Assembly (NCBI RefSeq): GCF_025791835.1
Contig: NZ_JAOXLP010000013.1
Coordinates: forward strand, 66,320 to 130,319
DNA: 64,000 nucleotides
Source: Roseomonas xinghualingensis
GTDB taxonomy: Bacteria; Pseudomonadota; Alphaproteobacteria; Acetobacterales; Acetobacteraceae
Direction: 5' to 3'
A model generated the notes under the pieces. The model did no database searches and was not told the origin of the DNA. It was given only the letters and a program-made list of their open reading frames with translations. Made by a program: the position numbers and the translations under genes. Shown here piece after piece: positions 35,569-44,345 of the stretch (position 1 is its first letter; each line of letters starts with the position of its first letter).

Positions 35569-37122
35569 ATGAACTCTGGTGAGGGATGGATCTTGGCCAG
35601 CGAGATCGGCACCAACGGGACCGGCTCCAACGGGACCGGCGTGAACACTCCCACCGGCTGGCCTGTGGGCGGTGGTGCGATGGGCGAACGGATCCGGGCA
35701 CGGGACTGGGCCAGCACGCCGCTCGGCCCATCCTCGGAATGGCCGTCCTGCCTCCGCACGGCGATCGAGCTCTGTCTTGCCTCGGCTTTCCCGAGCTTCG
35801 TCTTCTGGGGGCCGGACCTCCTGCAATTCCATAACGACGCCGCCCTGCGGCTGATTGGCCCGCAAGGGCTGGAGAAGAAGCTCGGCCTCCCGATGCGGGA
35901 GACCTGGCCAGTAAGCTGGGGACTGGTACGGCCACTGACCGAGCGCATCCTTCAGGGCGAGACGATCTACCTGGAGGATTTCAGCTTCCCGGTGGCGTCG
36001 CCGAGGCCCGCCGGGGAGGCGCTTTTCACCTGTTCCGGCAGTCCGCTGCGCGATGGGGAGGGGCTTGTTGTCGGGCTGTTCGCCACCATGGTGGAGACGA
36101 CCCGCCACGCGCAGACGGAGAGAGGGCTGCAGGAGAACCAGAGGCAGTTGAGTTCCCTTGTCGAGGGTATTCCGCAGCTCATCTGGCGCGCGACATCGGG
36201 CGGGCGCTGGAACTGGGCCAGCCCGCAATGGAGCGCCCATACCGGCCAGTCAGCGGAGGAGGGCCTGGACCATGGCTGGCTCCGGGCCCTGCATCCGGAC
36301 GACCGCGAGATCGCCCTCGAGGCCTGGCGGCGTGCCGATGCGGGGGAGAGATACGATGCCGAGTACCGCATCCTCCATGCTGGCGAGCAGCGCTACCGTT
36401 GGTTCCAGACCCGTGCCACGCCCATACGGGACGAGGAAGGCCGGATCACCGAATGGCTGGGGACCTCCACCGATGTGGACGAGCTGCGCCGCATGGAGGA
36501 GCATCAGCGCCTGCTCCTGGCCGAGCTGCAGCATCGCGGACGGAACATGCTCAGCGTGATCCGCTCCATCATCCGCCGCACGGTGCGGGCGAGTGACACG
36601 GTCGAGGATCTTGCCATGCATCTGGACGGGCGCATCAACGCCTTCGCCCGCGTGCAGGCCGCCGTGACCCGCGATCCCGGCGCCGGGATCGATCTGGCCC
36701 AGATGGTCGCGGATGAGTTGCTCGCCCATGCCGCTCGGGAGGAAAAGCGGCTGTGGATGGAAGGACCGCCCGTGCATCTGCGGCCGAAGGCCGCCGAGGC
36801 GCTGGGCCTCGCCATTCATGAGCTGACCACCAATGCCGTGAAATACGGGGCGCTCTCCGTGCCCCAGGGACGCATCGATGTCACCTGGCGGACCGAACCT
36901 TCCCGGCTTGTCATCAACTGGCGCGAGAGCGGCGTGCCAGGCCCGGTCATCCCATTGCGCGAGGGCTTCGGCACAGACCTCCTGGAACGGACCCTGCCCT
37001 ATGAGCTGAACGCCAAGGTTCGGCAGTCCTTCGAGGAAAGCGGGCTGCACTGCACCATCGAACTGCCCCTCACGGGCCGGATCCTGGCTGCTCCGGCGCC
37101 ACCCAGCCCGATCCCGGCCTGA
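35569..37122 (+). CDS. PAS-containing HWE-family sensor histidine kinase
   Basis: A 517-residue soluble kinase. Residues ~60-175 look like a PAS/GAF-like sensor, and ~190-310 form a clear PAS fold (IPQLIWRAT, YRILHAGEQRYRWFQTRATP). The H-box LLLAELQHRGRNMLSVIRSI carries phospho-His H322. The HWE signature is complete: HELTTNAVKYG (417-427) and WRES (451-454). There are no membrane segments, so it senses a cytoplasmic or light/redox signal. The N-terminal ~35 residues are Gly/Thr/Asn-rich; a TTG at 35593 is an alternative start. Confidence 0.88.
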   Translation: MNSGEGWILASEIGTNGTGSNGTGVNTPTGWPVGGGAMGERIRARDWASTPLGPSSEWPSCLRTAIELCLASAFPSFVFWGPDLLQFHNDAALRLIGPQGLEKKLGLPMRETWPVSWGLVRPLTERILQGETIYLEDFSFPVASPRPAGEALFTCSGSPLRDGEGLVVGLFATMVETTRHAQTERGLQENQRQLSSLVEGIPQLIWRATSGGRWNWASPQWSAHTGQSAEEGLDHGWLRALHPDDREIALEAWRRADAGERYDAEYRILHAGEQRYRWFQTRATPIRDEEGRITEWLGTSTDVDELRRMEEHQRLLLAELQHRGRNMLSVIRSIIRRTVRASDTVEDLAMHLDGRINAFARVQAAVTRDPGAGIDLAQMVADELLAHAAREEKRLWMEGPPVHLRPKAAEALGLAIHELTTNAVKYGALSVPQGRIDVTWRTEPSRLVINWRESGVPGPVIPLREGFGTDLLERTLPYELNAKVRQSFEESGLHCTIELPLTGRILAAPAPPSPIPA

Positions 37123-37218
37123 GGCCGACCGGCAACGTCGATCCGCCCTGCGCCTGGTTGGCGCGGCGGGCGGTGCGTCCTAGCCTTCGCCGCTCAACGT
37201 CAGGCAAGGCCAACAAGC

Positions 37219-38235
37219 ATGAATCTCGCCCGCTTCCCACGCATCCGGCTGGGCCACCTGCCTACGCCGCTGGAGCCGATGGAGAACCTGTCGAAGCATC
37301 TCGGCGGGCCGAAGCTCTGGATCAAGCGGGACGATTGCACCGGGCTTTCCACCGGCGGCAACAAGACCCGTAAGCTGGAATACCTGATGGCCGAGGCCCG
37401 CGCGCAGGGCGCCGACACGGTCATCACCCAGGGCGCCACCCAGTCCAACCATGCCCGCCAGACCGCGGCCGCGGCGGCGAAGCTGGGCATGGCCTGCCAC
37501 ATCCTCCTGGAGGACCGCACGGGCTACACGGATGCCGCCTATACCCGCTCCGCCAATGTGATGCTGGACAAGCTGCATGGCGCGCAGGTCTCCCGCCGCC
37601 CGGGCGGCGCGGACATGCAGGCGGAAATGGAGGTGCTGGCCGCGGAACTGCGGAAGTCGGGCAAGCGCCCCTATGTCATTCCCGGGGGCGGTTCCAACCC
37701 CGTAGGTGCCCTTGGCTATGTCGGCGCCGCGCTGGAGCTGGTGGCGCAGGCCGCCGAGATGGGCCTGAGGATCGACCATGTGGTCCATGCCACCGGCAGC
37801 GCCGGCACCCAGGCCGGGCTGGTCGCGGGGCTGGTGGGCCTGAACAGCGGCATTCCCGTGCTCGGCATTGGCGTGCGCGCTCCGCGCGAAAAGCAGGAGG
37901 CCAATGTCCTGGCTCTGGCGCAGCGCACCGCCGATCACCTCGGCCTGCCGAAGGACACGGTGCGCGCCGAGCATGTGCGCGCGAATTGCGACTATGTCGG
38001 CCAGGGCTACGGCATCCCGACCCAGGGTATGGCGGAGGCGGTGAAACTGCTGGCGGAGAAGGAGGGCATCCTTCTCGACCCCGTCTATTCCGGGAAGGGC
38101 ATGGCCGGGTTGATCGACCTGATCGGCAAGGGGCACTTCAAGCCGGAAGAGAACGTGGTCTTCATCCACACCGGCGGCGCTGTCGGCCTCTTTGGCTATC
38201 CGGATGCCTTCGACCTGCCGGCGGATGTGGCCTGA
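37219..38235 (+). CDS. dcyD: D-cysteine desulfhydrase / related PLP lyase
   Basis: A 338-residue type II PLP enzyme of the ACC deaminase family. [14 protein letters not shown] holds the PLP Lys (K49); [15 protein letters not shown] binds the cofactor phosphate/carboxylate, and [12 protein letters not shown] is the Gly loop. DcyD splits D-cysteine to pyruvate, sulfide and ammonia; CuyA (L-cysteate sulfo-lyase) has the same signature and cannot be excluded. It appears to be a single gene converging with the oxidoreductase at 38272. Confidence 0.85.
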   Translation: MNLARFPRIRLGHLPTPLEPMENLSKHLGGPKLWIKRDDCTGLSTGGNKTRKLEYLMAEARAQGADTVITQGATQSNHARQTAAAAAKLGMACHILLEDRTGYTDAAYTRSANVMLDKLHGAQVSRRPGGADMQAEMEVLAAELRKSGKRPYVIPGGGSNPVGALGYVGAALELVAQAAEMGLRIDHVVHATGSAGTQAGLVAGLVGLNSGIPVLGIGVRAPREKQEANVLALAQRTADHLGLPKDTVRAEHVRANCDYVGQGYGIPTQGMAEAVKLLAEKEGILLDPVYSGKGMAGLIDLIGKGHFKPEENVVFIHTGGAVGLFGYPDAFDLPADVA

Positions 38236-38271
38236 AGGGCAAGGCCTGAATGCGGGGCCATCGCAGCACCC

Positions 38272-39330
38272 TCAGGCGGGCGCTGCGATGGCCTCGGCCG
38301 TTGCGCGCGGGATGAGAGGATCCTGGCGCCCATAGATCCGGTCCAGCACCTCGGAGACTGTCACCAGCTGTTCGGCGACCGGATCGAAGCGCGTTCCGCC
38401 AGCGAGGCGCAGCGCCCAGCCGGCCGCCGCCCGCCCGCCCCATTCATCGGGCGGCACCGCCAGCGTCTCGCGCGAGGTCCCGTGGAAGCGCTCGGCCGTG
38501 AAGTCGTAGAAGGAGCCGTTCACATTGCGCAGCGCCGCGCCGCCCGAGGTGCCGTGGAAGTCGGCGGCGATCACCGCGTCGCAACCCGCATGGAGGTTCC
38601 AGGAGCAGGCGAGCCGTACCACCGCGCCGGTTTCCAGCTCGATGGTGGCAACCGCGTAGTCCTCCACCCGGTCCGTGCGCCCGGCGAGCGGCTCCCCGCC
38701 CGCGAAGAGCGAGCCCGACACCCGCGCCACCCTGGGGAAGTCCAGCGCCCAGAGGGCGAGGTCCACCAGATGCACCCCCAGGTCCATGACGCAGCCGCCG
38801 CCCGAGAGTGCTGGGTCGCGGAACCATGGCTTGTCCGGGCCATAGGCGTTGTGGAAGACGAGATCGATGGCATAGGGGCTGCCAAGTTCCCCGGCCCGGA
38901 TCGCTTCCCGGATACGGCGCATGCCCTCGGTGAAGCGGTAGGAGAGGTCCACCTCCAGCAGCCGGTCCGCCGCGCGGGCGGCGGCCACCACGGCCCGCAC
39001 CTCCGTCGCCGTGCGGCCCAGCGGCTTCTGGCAGAACACCGCGGCGCCCTGTGTGAGCGCCTGGATGGATTGCGCGGCATGCATCGCGCTGGGGGTGGCG
39101 ATCACCACCCCATCCAGGCCGAGCGACAGCATCTCCTCCAGCGAGTCCACGAGCTTCGCGCCGGGCGCCAGCTTCTGCGCCTCGGCGGCCATCTCGGGCG
39201 AGGGATCGCAGATGGCGGCGGCCTCCGCCGCGCCGGTGGCGAGGATGGCCTGCATGCGGTGGCGGCCGATCCAGCCGACGCCGAGGAAGCCGAGGCGGGG
39301 AGGGCCCTTGCTGGAAATCACAGCCGTCAT
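38272..39330 (-). CDS. Gfo/Idh/MocA family oxidoreductase
   Basis: A 352-residue NAD(P)-dependent sugar or inositol dehydrogenase. RLGFLGVGWIGRHRMQAI is the Rossmann GxGxxG, and CQKPLGRT gives the EKP-like motif (here QKP, with Gln replacing the usual Glu). The middle GGCVMDLGVHLVDLALW is the family's GGG.l.D.GiH motif with the catalytic His. Position at the end of an operon that faces inositol-1-phosphate synthase makes a cyclitol or sugar-nucleotide substrate plausible. It overlaps the upstream gene by 4 nt. Confidence 0.82.
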   Translation of the reverse strand: MTAVISSKGPPRLGFLGVGWIGRHRMQAILATGAAEAAAICDPSPEMAAEAQKLAPGAKLVDSLEEMLSLGLDGVVIATPSAMHAAQSIQALTQGAAVFCQKPLGRTATEVRAVVAAARAADRLLEVDLSYRFTEGMRRIREAIRAGELGSPYAIDLVFHNAYGPDKPWFRDPALSGGGCVMDLGVHLVDLALWALDFPRVARVSGSLFAGGEPLAGRTDRVEDYAVATIELETGAVVRLACSWNLHAGCDAVIAADFHGTSGGAALRNVNGSFYDFTAERFHGTSRETLAVPPDEWGGRAAAGWALRLAGGTRFDPVAEQLVTVSEVLDRIYGRQDPLIPRATAEAIAAPA

Positions 39331-40313
39331 GCGAAGCGCACCACGGCCTTGAGGAAGCCATCGGGCCGGTCGCGCGTGGCATCCAGTGCCGCGTCCAGCC
39401 GTTCCAACGGGAAGTCGTGGGTGAAGAGCGGCCGGGGATCGAAGCGGCCGGCGGTGATCGCCTCCACCGCCTCGCGGATGCCCTGCACATAGATCTTCGG
39501 ATCGCGCTCATGCGCGTTGATCACGTCCAGCCCGCGCCAGTTCCAGAGCCACATGTTCACCTGGCGCGGCCCATCCTGGTGATAGCCGGCGACGATCAGG
39601 CGCCCACGCTCACGGCACAGCTCGGCGGCGAGATCCAGCGGCCATTGCTTGCCCACGGCCTCGATCACCACGTCGCAGAACGTGCCGCCGGTCAGTTCCT
39701 TCACCCGCTCGATGATGCCGTGGTGGTCATCCATCGGGATGGTTTCGGCCGCGCCCATGCCGCGCGCGAGGTCCAGCGAGAAGGGACGGCGGGAGATGGC
39801 GATCACCCGCGCGCCGGCCTCGGTGGCCAGCTTCGTCAGGATGGCGCCAAGGAAGCCGATGCCGATGATGGCCACCGTCTGCCCGGCCTCGATCCCGCTG
39901 CGGCGGAAGATGTTCATGGCGCAGCCCAGCGGCTCGCCAGGAAAGGGCTGATCGCTGAGCGATGCCGGCAGGCGCACGACATTCGCCACATCGGCGATGT
40001 CGTATTCCGCATAGCCGCGATAGGTGAGGGCGGCGACACGGTCGCCCACCGCAACTCCCTCCACGCCCTCGCCCAGCGCATCCACCGCGCCCCAGGCCTC
40101 ATGGCCCAGGTCGCCAGGCTCGGTGGGGAAGCGCATCCAGTCCGGCCCGGCCCAGGGGGTGAGGTTGGAGGCGCAGACGCCGCAGCCTTCCAGGCGCAGC
40201 CGCACCTGCCCCGGCCCGGGCACCGGCCGCGCCACCTCCCACACCTCCATCTGGCCCGGCCCGGTCAGGACCGCGGCCCGCATGCGCTCCGCAGCGGCGG
40301 GCGTCCCACTCAT
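39327..40313 (-). CDS. Zinc-type alcohol dehydrogenase-like oxidoreductase
   Basis: A ~328-residue MDR protein. GCGVCASNLTPW replaces the catalytic-zinc Cys region (usual GxCGTD), GHEAWGAV is the conserved GHE, and IIGIGFLGAILTKLA the NAD-binding loop. The four-Cys structural zinc lobe is missing, as in several sugar/polyol dehydrogenases. Start ATG 40313 has AGGAAAG upstream; ATG 40328 is possible. The substrate is likely a sugar or cyclitol of this locus. Confidence 0.8.
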   Translation of the reverse strand: MSGTPAAAERMRAAVLTGPGQMEVWEVARPVPGPGQVRLRLEGCGVCASNLTPWAGPDWMRFPTEPGDLGHEAWGAVDALGEGVEGVAVGDRVAALTYRGYAEYDIADVANVVRLPASLSDQPFPGEPLGCAMNIFRRSGIEAGQTVAIIGIGFLGAILTKLATEAGARVIAISRRPFSLDLARGMGAAETIPMDDHHGIIERVKELTGGTFCDVVIEAVGKQWPLDLAAELCRERGRLIVAGYHQDGPRQVNMWLWNWRGLDVINAHERDPKIYVQGIREAVEAITAGRFDPRPLFTHDFPLERLDAALDATRDRPDGFLKAVVRFA

Positions 40314-40397
40314 CAGCTCTTTCCTCATACAGCCTCGCCGGTGGCGCGATGGCCACCGGCGATCCGAATCAATCAGAAGCGTCCAGTCCTGGCCGGA

Positions 40398-41309
40398 TCA
40401 GGCTGCGACCACGGCTGCCTTCGCCGGGGCGTAGCGCCGGATCATGGAGGCGCAGAATTCCGCGAATTCCTCCGGCACCTGGGGCGGGCTGGTGTGGTGC
40501 GGCGCGATGCCGCGATGCTCCGGCGTGAAGCAGAAGGTGACGGTGACGTCGAAATCCGCCAGCGCCTCCATCTGCCGGTCGAACCAGTCCAGCGCATTCG
40601 GGCGGAAGCTGTCGGCCCAGGAGAGGCCGGTGCGGAGATAGGTGACGCCCAGCCGCTTCATCCAGGCCACCGCGTCATACAGGCGGTGGTCCTCGTAGTG
40701 GAACCACTGGCACAGGCCCATCTGCGGCGCGTGCTTCACGAAATGCTCCATGGAGGGCTTGGGCGATCCGTCCTCGCGCAGCAGCCCCATGTAGAAATGG
40801 CGGTAGTAGGAGGAGCCCTCGGCCTCGCGGTGGCGCGTGGTGGCGCCCCAGGCCTGCGGCAGGTCGTAGAGGCTGTACCAATGGATGCGCGGCGCCTTGC
40901 CGATCAGCAGCTCGGCGGTGCGGTTGAGGCCCCAGACCTGCACTTCCTCCGCACCGAAGGTGGAGATACCGACTTCCGACACCCAGATGGGCTTGTCGGT
41001 CACCGCGCGGATCTCATCGATCTTCGCCGGCCACTCATCGATCTTCCAGAGGTTCCAGTCGAGCGGGAAGCCGTGCACGGCCACCACATCCACCTCGTCC
41101 AGCACGCCGCGCTCGGACATGTTCACGATGAAGGCCGGATCGATCGGGGAGATGCCGCCCAGCACGCGCGGCAGGTCCGGATTCGCTTCGCGGATCGCGC
41201 GGCCGGCCAGCTTCGCGGTCTCGGCGAACATGGCCCAGCCGGGATCGATCTCAGGGTCCCAATGGGACTTGTTGTTGGGCTCGTTCCAGATCATCGCGGC
41301 TTCGATCAC
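40398..41309 (-). CDS. Beta-xylosidase-like glycosidase with permuted barrel order
   Basis: A 303-residue protein. The acid/base motif IWNEPN is right at the N-terminus (residues 7-12) and the nucleophile motif WVSEVG at 109-114. The elements that normally precede NEPN in GH39-like clan A barrels come afterwards: MGLCQWFHYED (197-207), LGVTYLRTGLSWAD (220-233) and VTFCFTPEHRG (257-267), ending RRYAP. The motif order therefore suggests a circularly permuted TIM barrel. GTG 41309 overlaps the methyltransferase stop by 4 nt; ATG 41294 is the alternative. It has no signal peptide. It may remodel a glycan intermediate or have lost hydrolase activity. Confidence 0.7.
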   Translation of the reverse strand: MIEAAMIWNEPNNKSHWDPEIDPGWAMFAETAKLAGRAIREANPDLPRVLGGISPIDPAFIVNMSERGVLDEVDVVAVHGFPLDWNLWKIDEWPAKIDEIRAVTDKPIWVSEVGISTFGAEEVQVWGLNRTAELLIGKAPRIHWYSLYDLPQAWGATTRHREAEGSSYYRHFYMGLLREDGSPKPSMEHFVKHAPQMGLCQWFHYEDHRLYDAVAWMKRLGVTYLRTGLSWADSFRPNALDWFDRQMEALADFDVTVTFCFTPEHRGIAPHHTSPPQVPEEFAEFCASMIRRYAPAKAAVVAA

Positions 41310-42076
41310 GCGCGCTTCTCCTTCGCGGGATAGGCGGCGCCGGCGCCCCAGGGGGCTTCCACGCGCCGGCAGAGATACACCTCCTGTTCGGGGTGCTCGA
41401 TGATGGCGAAACCGGCCGAGCGGAGCATCGCCTCCGCGCAGGCGGCATTCGGCACCCACCAATTGGTCAGGTCGCCGGTGTAGCGGTGTTCCACGAAATG
41501 CATCTTCGGGAATCCGGGGCGGTTGAAGACTTCCGTTTCCTCGAAGGAGTAGTCCGCCGCCACCGGCTCGATCTCGCGTGAACCGCGCTGCATGGACTGA
41601 AACAGCAGGAGGTCCTTGGCGGCATGCTCATGGATCAGGTCCAGCGCCAGCAAGGGGTGGCGCAGATGATAGAGCACGCCCATGAAGATCACGAGGTCGA
41701 AGCGCTCGCCCAGCGCCGCCACGTCATAGACGGAGAGGTTGCGGAACTCCGCCTCCAGCCCCGTGACCTCGGCGGCCAGCCGCGCCTGGGACAGGTAGCG
41801 GTCATCCGAATCGATGCCCAGCACGCGAGAGGCGCCGCGCCGCTTCATCTCCAGCGAGTAGAAGCCGGCATTGCAGCCGATATCGAGCACCGTCTTGCCG
41901 GTCAGGTCCTGCGGGACCGCATGGGCGAAGCGCTGGAACTTGTTCGCTGGGTAGTCATAGAGAAAGTGATTCGGCGCGGTCTTCACCCCGCCCAGGTCGA
42001 GATTATGGAACCAGTCGCCGAGGGCCTCGACCCGCTTCCGGATCTCATCCTTCGACAGCATCACGGTCTGGCTCAT
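41306..42076 (-). CDS. SAM-dependent methyltransferase (TIGR04290-like)
   Basis: A 256-residue class I methyltransferase. VLDIGCNAGFYSLEMKRRGA is motif I for SAM; FDLVIFMGVLYHLRHPLLAL is motifs II-III. It resembles tRNA-wobble uridine CmoB-like methyltransferases in its FDLVIFMGVLYH segment, but I recall the close family as TIGR04290 (Rta_06860), found in a conserved neighbourhood with glycosyltransferases. It likely O-methylates a sugar or cyclitol. It overlaps genes on both sides by 4 nt. Confidence 0.8.
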   Translation of the reverse strand: MSQTVMLSKDEIRKRVEALGDWFHNLDLGGVKTAPNHFLYDYPANKFQRFAHAVPQDLTGKTVLDIGCNAGFYSLEMKRRGASRVLGIDSDDRYLSQARLAAEVTGLEAEFRNLSVYDVAALGERFDLVIFMGVLYHLRHPLLALDLIHEHAAKDLLLFQSMQRGSREIEPVAADYSFEETEVFNRPGFPKMHFVEHRYTGDLTNWWVPNAACAEAMLRSAGFAIIEHPEQEVYLCRRVEAPWGAGAAYPAKEKRA

Positions 42077-43221
42077 CCCGCCGGTATCTCCCCTGACAGC
42101 GAATGTTGCACGGGGCCGAGCCGCCGCGCCGGCGCCGCATCCAGCCGCGCCAACACCTCCAGCAACTCGTCCACGCGATGCGCGCAGCTGTGCCGCGCGC
42201 GGATCGTCTCCAGCCCGCTTTCCACCAGCGAGCGCCGCAGCCCAGGATCGTCCCGAAGGGTAGAGAGATGGTGCGCCATCTCCACCTCGTCACGCGCCGT
42301 CAGGTAATCCTGGCCAGGACGGAACAACCCCTCGGAATCCCGCCAGGGGGCGGAGACGAGTGGGATGCCGCAGGCCAGCGCCTCGAAGACGCGGATGGTC
42401 GGGATGCCCGGCAGCATCTCCACATAGAAGCGCCGCGGCACATGCACGGTGGCAAGGTGGTGCGCGAAAAGCTCCGGCGCGCGCGCATTGGGCAGCCAGC
42501 CACGATAGCGCACGCCATAACGCTGCAGCATGGCGAGCGCCTCATCGGGGTAGCGCACGCCATAGATGTCGAGCTGCAGGCGGGTGGTCTGCGCCGGCCG
42601 CATAAGGAAGCTTTCCAGCTCCGCCGTGCGTTCGCCATCGCCCCAGTTGCCGATCCAGATCAGCCCCTCGCGCGGGCCTTCCTGCGCGGGCGGCTGAAAG
42701 AGGCGCGTATCCGCCGCCTCATGCCAGACGAAGACACGATCGCCCCATCCCCAGCCGCGATACACCTCGGCCAGGGTGGCACCGAAGGCGAGCACCGCAT
42801 CATAGCCATCCAGGTCGAAACGCCGGATCGCCTCCGGGTCGCTGACCGCGCGGTGATGCGTGTCGTGGAAGAGCAGGGTGAAGGGCGCGCCGCGCCGACG
42901 CATCCGCCCGATGGCGGCGACCAGTTCCGGCTCATTCCATTCATGCACCACCACCACATTGGCGCCGTCCAGTGCCGCCTCCACCTCCTCGAAAGAGGAG
43001 AAGACGCGGGAGTTCAGCTCGGGATAGCTGGCGCGGAAGGCATCCAGCCCCGCCTCGCCATGGTCGCGCAGCAGGTTTTCCAGGCTCCAGGCCCCCTTGG
43101 GCTCCAGGGAGAGCACCTCATGCCCGCGATGCACCAGATCCCGCAGCACGCCGCGCAGGAAATGCGCGTTGCCGTGGTTCCAGCAGGAGGTGAGCGAATG
43201 GGTGAGATAAACGAGCTTCAA
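42073..43221 (-). CDS. Glycosyltransferase, CgeB-like
   Basis: A 382-residue GT-B protein. MKLVYLTHSLTSCWNHGNAH opens the N-terminal fold; the donor-binding part contains GIPTIRVFEALACGIPLVSA, which is the CgeB/GT4-like ExxxxG nucleotide-sugar site. The start codon is TTG (43219-43221) overlapping the upstream stop as TTGA. Two homologous-looking proteins are encoded at 48617-50835 on the other strand, so the locus has three related CgeB-type transferases. Confidence 0.8.
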   Translation of the reverse strand: MKLVYLTHSLTSCWNHGNAHFLRGVLRDLVHRGHEVLSLEPKGAWSLENLLRDHGEAGLDAFRASYPELNSRVFSSFEEVEAALDGANVVVVHEWNEPELVAAIGRMRRRGAPFTLLFHDTHHRAVSDPEAIRRFDLDGYDAVLAFGATLAEVYRGWGWGDRVFVWHEAADTRLFQPPAQEGPREGLIWIGNWGDGERTAELESFLMRPAQTTRLQLDIYGVRYPDEALAMLQRYGVRYRGWLPNARAPELFAHHLATVHVPRRFYVEMLPGIPTIRVFEALACGIPLVSAPWRDSEGLFRPGQDYLTARDEVEMAHHLSTLRDDPGLRRSLVESGLETIRARHSCAHRVDELLEVLARLDAAPARRLGPVQHSLSGEIPAG

Positions 43222-44345
43222 GCGGCGGCAGTCCCCGTCAGCAGCAATGAGCGGTGCACCGCATGCATGGCTTCCGCCATCGCGCCCACGGTGTAGCGCG
43301 CCGCCCTCTCGCGCCCCGCGGCGGCCAGGCGCGAGCGCTCCCCGGCATCCCCCGCCAGGCGCCCGATGGCCTCCGCGGCAGCTGCGTCATCCCGCGCCGG
43401 CACGAAGAGGGCGGCGTCGCCCCATAATTCCCGGAAGGTCGGGATGTCGGACAGCACCAGCGGACAGCCTGCCTGCGCGGCTTCGAGGACGGCAAGGCCA
43501 AAGGGTTCATAGAGGGCCAGCGACACATAGATCGGCGCCTGGGCGAGCCAGCCGGCCAGCGTGCCCTCATCCAGCCACCCCAGGGCGCGCAGATACCGCG
43601 CCTCCACCAGCGTTCCATCCGGCCCATCCAGCGGCCCGGCGGCCAGCACAGGCAGATCCAGCCGCGCCGCCGCGCGATCAAGCGTTTCGAGGTTCTTCCC
43701 GGCATCCCATAGCCGCCCGGCGGTGAAGGCGAAGAGTGGTGGCGCCTTGTCCGGCACGCCGGATGGCGGGGGCAGGGGGGCACGCCCGTTATGAACCACG
43801 CGCGGCAGGCGCGGCAGCGCATAGCGGCGCGCCATCGCCTCGGCCAGTGCATGGCTGGGCACCACCAGCGCTGAAGCGGCCAGGGCACCGCGGCGGACGA
43901 GTTCCGTGCGCCAGGAAAAATCCTCGGGCAGATCTCCGTCGCGCACCGCATCCCACCAGGTGGCGACGCAGGAGTGGGAGACGGCAACGATCGGAACCGG
44001 AAAACCCGCACCTGCCGCATGGGCCGGGCTGTTGAGCTGGACGATGTCCACCCCCGCCTCCCGTGCCAGGGCGGCGAGCGCGACACCGGCCTGCGTCACC
44101 TCCCCTGGCTCATTCGCCAGCCAATCCAGCGGCAGGCCGGTGATCCGAAGCTCAAGCCCCGGAATCCCGGCGGCCTGTGTCATCTGGTCCGGTGTCGGCG
44201 CCGGGCCGAGCACCGCCAGCACCGTCACCACGCCATGGAGGGCAAGCCCCGCCGCCAGATCCAGCGCATAGGTCCAGACACCGCCGGCCGCATCAGCCGT
44301 CATCAGCAACCGAGTGGCGGGAACCCTCTGCGGATCGGCTGTCAC
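43218..44345 (-). CDS. Glycosyltransferase family 4
   Basis: A ~375-residue GT-B enzyme. LLMTADAAGGVWTYALDLA is the acceptor-side Gly loop; the donor site shows FTAGRLWDAGKNL and YEPFGLAVLEAAQAGCPLVL (the EPFGLxxxEA motif of retaining GT4). GTG 44345 overlaps the preceding gene by 4 nt; ATG 44303 is the alternative. It would add a sugar from a nucleotide donor to the product of this locus. Confidence 0.85.
   Translation of the reverse strand: MTADPQRVPATRLLMTADAAGGVWTYALDLAAGLALHGVVTVLAVLGPAPTPDQMTQAAGIPGLELRITGLPLDWLANEPGEVTQAGVALAALAREAGVDIVQLNSPAHAAGAGFPVPIVAVSHSCVATWWDAVRDGDLPEDFSWRTELVRRGALAASALVVPSHALAEAMARRYALPRLPRVVHNGRAPLPPPSGVPDKAPPLFAFTAGRLWDAGKNLETLDRAAARLDLPVLAAGPLDGPDGTLVEARYLRALGWLDEGTLAGWLAQAPIYVSLALYEPFGLAVLEAAQAGCPLVLSDIPTFRELWGDAALFVPARDDAAAAEAIGRLAGDAGERSRLAAAGRERAARYTVGAMAEAMHAVHRSLLLTGTAAA

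Noticed and set aside
39417-41333. 638-codon open frame opposite the dehydrogenase/glycosidase genes
   Set aside because: It crosses two well-supported minus-strand genes and has no recognisable domain.
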